Assembly: GCA_016710285.1 (NCBI GenBank)
Contig: JADJXR010000001.1
Coordinates: 1,178,001-1,242,000 of the forward strand
Origin: Chlorobiota bacterium
GTDB taxonomy: Bacteria; Bacteroidota; Ignavibacteria; OLB7
Direction of reading: 5' to 3'
Length of the DNA stretch: 64,000 nt
A program made the translations under genes and the position numbers. Below the pieces are notes generated by a model. It had not been told where the DNA came from, did no database searches, and saw nothing but the letters and a program-made list of their open reading frames with translations. This document shows, in pieces, positions 27,897 to 34,900 of this stretch (the stretch's first letter is position 1; each line of letters starts with the position of its first letter).

Positions 27897-28040
27897 CCCC
27901 CTCCCCGCCTCCCCCAATTCTGGGGGAGGGGCTGGCAGAAGTGGTGTGAGATTCGGAGAGAAAGAGATCAACAACCAAACCCATTTCCCCCCAGCATTGG
28001 GGGGACGCGTAGCCGCTTGCGGCGAAGCAGGGGGGCGCAA
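27897..28040 (+). repeat. Family B repeat, copy 1
   Basis: About 145 bases with two palindromes: CTCCCCCAATTCTGGGGGAG, and CCCCCCAGCATTGGGGGG near 27985-28005. The same sequence recurs inverted at 59146-59290 with high identity, including the non-palindromic middle (GGCAGAAGTGGTGTGAGATT). No coding potential. Confidence 0.88.
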
Positions 28041-28160
28041 GGCAGCGGCAGGCCGAAGCCGCCCGTTCCTACTCGACCTCCCCCCCCCAATCCCCTTTCG
28101 GTGACTCCCTGCTCAAACACCGCACTAGCAACTAACGGAGAAGGAGGAAGCAAGACATGG

Positions 28161-28194
28161 AATCCAACACCATTGCTGTGTTGGATTTTTTTTT
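28161..28194 (+). terminator. Intrinsic terminator with T9 run
   Basis: A ten-base stem AATCCAACAC/GTGTTGGATT (28161-28170 with 28178-28187) is followed by T to 28194 and then eight G. This is the only textbook rho-independent terminator on the plus strand in this gap. A strong AGGAGG-type site (28144-28149) and an ATG at 28157 lie directly ahead, so the hairpin could overlap a leader peptide. Confidence 0.7.
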
Positions 28195-28307
28195 GGGGGG
28201 GGTGAGAACTTTTACTACTATCATTGTCTTTAAGGAGTTGGCGGCCCGATTCTGCACACTTGCCAACTCCAAATCCTTTCTCACATCCTTTCCCACGCAG
28301 GCCACCC

Positions 28308-29935
28308 ATGAACCGGCGTTCATTTCTTCGCTCTGGTGCTCCGCTCCCCTTCGCCCCGGCATTGAATACTCCATCGGCTGGATCACTTCCCGGCTCGGTT
28401 TCTGCCGCGGCTGGGGGGGATCCGCTTGCCCCGTTTTCTCCAACCGCAGCCACCCCGTGGGATTACGCCAGCGCGGCCCATCTTCTGCGCCGTTGCATCA
28501 TTGGCGTGGCCGAGTGGGAGGTGCGCCGCGCCGTTAGCGAAGGGCTTTCCGCAACGTTGGACCGGCTGATGCGCCGCACCCCACCACCCACCAGCGACAT
28601 CAGCGATTTTGCCGGCAAAGAGCCGAACACAGCACCGCCCCCCGAAGGTCCCGACTATAACGTCTGGCTATGGAAAAAACTGGAATACCGCGACCGCCTG
28701 GCCATGTGGTGGCTGCATGTGATTGGAACTTCGCCAACTTCCCTGCAAGAACGGATGACACTTTTTTGGCACACCCACATCCCCTCGCAAATGGGGAAAG
28801 TGGAGTTCGCCGAATTTATGTTCGTCCAAAACATGACGCTGCGGAACGGCGCGTTGGGAAGCGTGAAGGACCTGATCCGTGCGATGACGAAAGATGTTGG
28901 GATGCTGATCTTCCTGGACGGATCGGCCAACAACCGCTACCGCCTGAACGCCAACTACGCCCGCGAGCTGATGGAGCTGTTCACCATGGGAAGGGTGGAC
29001 CGGTTCGGCCAGCCGAACTACACGGAAACCGATGTCCGCGAAGCAGCCCGCGCGCTAACCGGATGGACGACGCTTGTTAATCCCAACGACTCCCATTTCC
29101 ACTCCACCTCCTCAATCTTCATTCGCGACAATTGGACCCCGGCGAAAAACTGTTTTTGGGGAAACGGGGACCGTGGAATGCCGATGATGTTATTGACATC
29201 ATCTTCACCGAGCGGGCCGAGCAGGTGGCTTGGTTCATCTGCCAGAAATTCTACACCACGTTTGTTCGCTGCCAGCCCGATACTAGGGTGATTGAAGCAA
29301 TGGCCGCGCTGCTGCAACAGCACGATTGGCAGGCCGAGCCGGTGCTGCGTGCCTTGTTTTCCAGCCAGCATTTTTACTTGCCGGAAAACCGGGGGGCCAC
29401 GTACAAAACGCACGTCGGATTCTACCTTGGTTTGATCCGCACGATGGGGCTTCGGTACGTCCCCGATTTCGATGCCACCACACGCTCGCCATTCAACAAC
29501 TTGGCACGGCGGCTGCTGGGCATTGGCGAACTCCCGTTCTACCCTCCCGATGTTCAAGGCTGGCCGCAGGGCCGGGCGTGGATCACATCATCAACACTGG
29601 CGCAGCGTGAGGAGTTCGCGGTGCAGATTGCGCGGAACAACGCACGGCACTCTCCGCCGCTCTCGCAATTGGCACGGCTGTACACGTTCGATGCAGTGGA
29701 GTTCGCCAGAACGTTCCCGCAGCCGGAGGACCCCCACGCCCTGTGCGACGACATCCTTCAACTCTTTCTTGCCGCGCCGATCTCCACTGCCGAGCGGGAG
29801 GCGTTGCACCAGATATTGCTTGATGGAGGGAAAGACTACGAGTGGAAATTGGACGACCCCGCCCAGCGGGCCGACGAACGAATCCGCAAGCTGTTGGAGG
29901 CGGTTTTCAAGATGCCGCAGTTTCACTTGTGCTAA
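28308..29935 (+). CDS. DUF1800 protein with Tat-type signal (single-base frameshift)
   Basis: Starts at 28308 with NRRSFLRSG, a twin-arginine motif. The family core begins with AAHLLRRCIIGV and continues WWLHVIGTSPTSLQERMTLFWH, NANYARELMELFTMG and EAARALTGW. The first frame breaks near 29125-29134 and would end at 29291; the correct continuation is the frame DPGEKLFLGKRGPWNADDVI, which runs to 29935 and ends KMPQFHLC. One missing base in GACAATTGG (29127-29135) explains it. DUF1800 and DUF1501 proteins commonly occur as adjacent exported pairs of unknown function, as here. The two open frames overlap and both have normal codon use, so the gene is probably functional in the organism. Confidence 0.85.
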
Positions 29936-30044
29936 CTGCCGGGCCGGCAGCTTCCAACAAAACAACGCCAAGGCGATCTCCCCGATGCAATCGGGCATTT
30001 CTTCCCATCCAAATTCTTACAACAACCAATCTTCCAACACACCC

Positions 30045-31595
30045 ATGCGCCGCCGCACACTTCTGAAAGGGCTTGCTGCTACTGGCATCGCAGCGCAATT
30101 GATGCCGGGCGTTGCTGTTCGGGCGTTTGCCCACGCGTTGCCACGCCGTGGACTGATGCGAACCGCCGGCGAACCAAACAACAAAGCGGTGGTGATACTG
30201 CGGCTGTACGGCGGCAACGACGGGCTGAACACACTGGTCCCGGTCCACAACGAAACCTACTACCGCCTGCGCAATCGCGGGACGGATCGGAACGTTTCAA
30301 TCCTGCCGGAGGAAGCGTTGCTGCTGCCGGACCACCCCAGCTTGGGCTTGCATCCATCGCTGGCGTTGCTCCATGAGTTGTACGCCGAAGGGAAGATGGC
30401 GGCGGTCCAGAACGTTGGATATCCAAACCAAGACCTTTCCCATTTCCGCTCCACCGACATCTGGCTGACGGGAACGGACGCTTGGACCTTCGAGACCAGC
30501 GGATGGTACGGGCGGTATCTGGAAGAGCAGTTCCCTGACGCCTTGAACAACCTGCCAACCTACCCCTTCGCAATTGAAATGGGCCGGTTTGTGACGCGAG
30601 CATTGATGGGGAAAAACGGTCCGATGGGGTTTGCGCTGAACGACCTTCGCTACCTTCCCGCGCCAGCCAGCAACAGCACCGACCCCACCAGCTACGCGGC
30701 AATGGAGACTGAGTACGTCCGGCTGGTTGCGCGGCAGTCGCACCAGTTTATCGGGGCGTTGATGGAGGCCAACACCGCCGCAACGGAGCCAACGGTGGAG
30801 TATCCGTCCCAGCCAGCACTGGCAACCGAGCTTGCGACCATTGCAAAGCTGATTGCCGCCGGGGTGGACACCCCCGTCTGGCTGGTGACGATGGAGGGCT
30901 ACGACACCCACCACCACCAACTTCCCGACCACGCCGCACGGCTTGCAGAAATTGGGCGGTGCATCCACACGTTCCAGCGCGATTTGGAGTCGCGCGGGAT
31001 TGCCGACCGCGTCTGCCTGATGACGATCAGCGAGTTCGGGCGCAGGGTGGAGTCGCAAGGGCTGGGGACGGACCACGGCGCGGCGGCCCCGGTGCTGGTG
31101 GTTGGGAACGGCGTGCAGCCAGGCATCATCGGCCACGATCCCGACCTGGTGAACCTGGACCCCGACGACAATCTCCGTTTTGAGTTCGACTTCCGCCAGA
31201 TCTATTCCTCGCTGATGTGCCAGTGGCTGGGGGCCGCGCCGGAATCGCTTGCGCCGAACGTCTTCCCCACCCTGTTTGCGCAGGTGCCAATCTTCAAAGG
31301 GGCATCGAGCACGCCGATTGGTGCGCCGGCAATCATTCCCCAAACGGTCCAGTTAGAAGGGGCGTGGCCAAACCCGGCGCGGGAGTTGGCCGAGGTTTCG
31401 GTCCGCGGGGCGAATGGGCGAAGCGACCTTCAGATTGAATGTTGGTCGGCACACGGGCAATTGCTGGCGCGGCGTGCCGTCCCGCCAACAGGAATCGTGC
31501 GGCTTGACGTTCGCAACTGGCCAACCGGCAACTACATGATCCGGCTGCATGGCGACGGAGTGGAGCAGAATCAGAAGCTGGGCGTGGTTCGGTAA
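30045..31595 (+). CDS. DUF1501 protein with Tat-type signal and T9SS sorting domain
   Basis: 516 aa from the ATG at 30045, opening MRRRTLLKGLAATG, a twin-arginine signal. The body is DUF1501/sulfatase-like: VVILRLYGGNDGLNTLVP near 50, QNVGYPNQDLSHFRSTDIW near 120, YDTHHHQLPDHAARL near 285, SEFGRRVESQGLGTDHGAAAP near 330. These match the metal-ligand pattern of alkaline-phosphatase-like proteins, though the nucleophile is unclear. The last 80 residues form a T9SS type A domain (GAWPNPARELAEVSV, later WPTGNYMIRLHG). Tat export followed by T9SS secretion is an unusual combination. It lies 109 bases after the DUF1800 gene. Confidence 0.88.
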   Translation: MRRRTLLKGLAATGIAAQLMPGVAVRAFAHALPRRGLMRTAGEPNNKAVVILRLYGGNDGLNTLVPVHNETYYRLRNRGTDRNVSILPEEALLLPDHPSLGLHPSLALLHELYAEGKMAAVQNVGYPNQDLSHFRSTDIWLTGTDAWTFETSGWYGRYLEEQFPDALNNLPTYPFAIEMGRFVTRALMGKNGPMGFALNDLRYLPAPASNSTDPTSYAAMETEYVRLVARQSHQFIGALMEANTAATEPTVEYPSQPALATELATIAKLIAAGVDTPVWLVTMEGYDTHHHQLPDHAARLAEIGRCIHTFQRDLESRGIADRVCLMTISEFGRRVESQGLGTDHGAAAPVLVVGNGVQPGIIGHDPDLVNLDPDDNLRFEFDFRQIYSSLMCQWLGAAPESLAPNVFPTLFAQVPIFKGASSTPIGAPAIIPQTVQLEGAWPNPARELAEVSVRGANGRSDLQIECWSAHGQLLARRAVPPTGIVRLDVRNWPTGNYMIRLHGDGVEQNQKLGVVR

Positions 31596-31933
31596 ACGCC
31601 TAATTTTGGCCAATTCCCCCAAAAAACGGTTCGGGATTCCGGCATCGCCCGCCCGTTTCTTCCTTCATTCAACTGCCGTTATCACCACGCAAAAAAACGT
31701 TGGCAACCCAGCATTGGGGTGGTGTATATTCGTGCCACGAACTCAGCCAAACGGCTGAGAGCAGTTCTTTCCTACAACAAACTATCCATCGGTTTCCGCA
31801 CAACGTGAAGCGCGATTGGTGGCAGCATCGCCACAAATCGCGCCGGACGTTGCACGCTCTTTTGCCGATGGTAGCCGCGGGCTGTAGGGCCACAAACAAC
31901 CTTCATTTCTTTCCGCACAAAGGAGTTTTCTTC
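31596..31933 (+). promoter_or_regulatory. Long leader upstream of the ribonucleotide reductase, with candidate promoter 31700-31730
   Basis: No gene is seen in this stretch. TTGGCA at 31700-31705 and TATATT at 31725-31730 (19-base spacer; also readable as TTG then TATATTCG) could start a transcript with a leader of about 200 bases. A short CAGCC-CGGCTG hairpin follows near 31744-31759. I looked for a cobalamin riboswitch, expected before a B12-dependent enzyme, and did not find its conserved B12 box. Confidence 0.35.
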
Positions 31934-34900
31934 ATGAAAATCATTCGCCGCTTCACGCAGGCAGGCCAGAACGTGTACGACCTGTTCGAGTACACCCTCC
32001 GCTCCTCCGTTCTCCGCAACCCCGATGGCTCGGTCGTCTTTGAAATGCACGACATCGAGGTCCCGAAGGGGTGGTCCCAAGTTGCCACCGACATCATGGC
32101 GCAGAAGTATTTCCGCAAGGCCGGCGTGCCGCAGCTTGATGCCGAGGGGAACCCACAAACCGACGAATCGGGGAACCCGGTGGCAGGGGGAGAACGAAGC
32201 GCGAAGCAAGTGGTGCACCGGCTTGCCGGATGCTGGACCCAGTGGGGGAAGGACCACGGTTACTTCGACACCGAGGAGGATGCCCAAGCCTTTTATGATG
32301 AGAACGCCTACATCCTGCTGGCGCAAATGGCCGCGCCGAACTCGCCGCAATGGTTCAACACCGGGCTGAATTATGCCTACGGAATCACCGGGCCATCGCA
32401 GGGGCATTATTACGTTGATCCGGTGACAGGGAAATTGACAAAATCGAAGGATGCGTACACCCACCCCCAGCCCCACGCGTGCGCACGGGGGAACACGCGT
32501 TTATTTACCAGCGCTGGGGTTTTAACAATCCGCGAGATCGTAGAAAATCACCGCACCGATATTACGGTGTTCGATGGCAATCGGCTTGTCCCGATTTATG
32601 CCGTGAAAAATAATGGAGTTCGGCCCGTTTGGCGCGCCACGCTTCGCAATGGCAATTTTATTGAGTTCACCGACGACCATCAGATCTGGAGCGCAGACCG
32701 TCCCACAAAAGAAGGCGGGGCGTTCGATTGGAAACCGTTGCGGGAAATATTGGGGTGGCAAGTTCAACAAGCTGCCATGCCCATTGCCGAACAGAAAGAA
32801 GAAGAAAATGAGGTATTGGCAGTAGTTGCCGGGGAACAATCGCTGAACTCCACAGCCATTGAATTGCGGCATATTCTTCGGAATGCAGAAATTGAATTTT
32901 CCGATGATGCATTCTCCAACAACAATGATGATTTCGTCCAAGAATACGAGCTTGACACCACGTCGTACACGGCAAAAATCCCAGAAAAAATCTTCCAGGG
33001 CACACTGGAAGAAAAGCGGTTATTCCTCCGTTCGCTATTCCAAGCCAGTGGATCCGTTCAGATTCACGAAGGCAAAAATTCAGGCGATGTAGTTCTATCT
33101 ACCATTTCTGAAGAATTAGCACACGGGGTTCAAATATTGCTCCTCAGTGTCGGCATTTATTCCAACGCCTCCGTTGGTTTCGATGCTCAGGAGGGCCGCA
33201 AGCCTGTGTATCAGATCAGCATCTCGTACTTCTCCGAACGAATGAAGTATGAGCAGCTGATTGGATTTATTTCCAGCGATAAACAACAAAAGCTCCGCAC
33301 ACTCAACGCCACAATTTTTGGCGAACAAAAAAATTCATTATCGGAAGAATTAGTCACCTCCATTGAATATCTGGGCGAGGAGGAAGTTTTTGATATTCAA
33401 ACAGAAAGCGCACGTTTTGCTGCGAATGGCGTTGTGGTGCATAATTGCTTCATCCAATCGGTCAGCGACGACCTTGTGAACGAAGGAGGAATTTTCGATT
33501 TAATCACACGCGAGGCGCGGATTTTTAAATACGGTTCTGGTACCGGATCTAATTTCTCCGCTATCCGTGCCGAAGGGGAGCCGCTTTCTGGCGGTGGGGT
33601 TTCCAGCGGGTTGATGTCATTCCTGAAAGTTGCGGACCGCGCTGCTGGCGCGGTGAAGTCCGGTGGGACCACGCGCCGCGCCGCCAAAATGGTGATCCTA
33701 AATGCCGATCACCCAGACATCGAGACGTTCATTGATTGGAAGATGCAGGAGGAGCAGAAAGTGGCCGATTTGGTTGCTGGCTCCAAAGTGAACAGCCTGT
33801 TCCTGAATGAGATCATGCAGGTTGCCGCCCGCGACGGCAGCGATTTCACCGAACCCGGAACCGAGCTTCACGACCTTGTTCAGCGCGCGCTGAACCGTGG
33901 TATCCCGATGAGCCAGATTATGCGCGCATTGGCACTGGTTGGCCAGGGCCACACCAATGCCGATGTCCGGACCTACAACACCCACTACGAAGGGGAAGCC
34001 TACATCACCGTCAGCGGGCAGAACTCCAACAACTCCGTCCGTGTCACCAACAGCTTTATGGACGCTGTGGAGCAGGACGGCACTTGGGATCTGGTCCGCC
34101 GCACCGATGGCAAAACGGTGAGGTCAATCGGCGCACGCCAGCTGTGGCAGAAGATCAACTACGCGGCATGGAGCTGCGCCGACCCTGGGTTGCAGTTCCA
34201 CACCACCGTCAACGAGTGGCACACCAGCCCGAAGGATGGGGAGATCAACGGGAGCAATCCTTGCAGCGAGTACATGTTTTTGGATGACACGGCGTGCAAT
34301 TTGGCAAGCATCAACCTTGCCAAATTCTACGATGCCGAGGCGCGGGTCTTCGATGTTGAGGGCTACAAGCACGCGTGCCGCATCCTGACGATTGTGCTGG
34401 AAGTCTCGGTGCTGATGGCGCAGTTTCCTTCCAAAACCATCGCCCAAAAAAGCTACGATTTCCGGACGCTTGGGCTTGGCTACGCGAACATCGGCACGGT
34501 GCTGATGACCGCCGGAATCCCCTACGACAGCGAAGAAGGGCGCGCATGGGCCGGCGCACTTTCCGCAATTATGACCGGCGAAGCCTACGCCGCAAGTGCC
34601 GAAATGGCAGGGCAGCTTGGGCCATTCCCCAACTACAAGCGGAACGAAAAAGATATGCTGCGGGTGATCCGCAACCACCGCCGCGCGGCCTACAACGCGC
34701 CGGAATATGAGTACGAAGGCTTGACCATCAAGCCGATGGGGATCAACCACTCCTTGTGCCCAACCAACCTTTCCGACGCAGCAAAGGAGACGTGGGACCG
34801 TGCGCTGGCGTTAGGGGAACAGCATGGCTATCGCAACGCGCAAGTCAGTGTGATTGCGCCGACCGGGTGCTTAGTTGGCGGGTCGCTTGTCACTACCAGT

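Noticed and set aside
27600..28040. Proline-rich small proteins on both strands
   Set aside because: Products of C/G homopolymers and repeats A and B; no conserved start or ribosome-binding site.
28157..28537. 126-codon plus-strand gene
   Set aside because: Its N-terminus overlaps a perfect terminator and its later codons run out of frame through the Tat signal of the DUF1800 gene; kept only as a leader hypothesis.
31620..31660. tRNA-like GGTTCGGGATTCC
   Set aside because: No acceptor stem, anticodon arm or CCA partner could be folded around it.
31596..31933. Cobalamin riboswitch before the B12-dependent reductase
   Set aside because: The conserved B12-box and core stems were not found; only a short hairpin is present.
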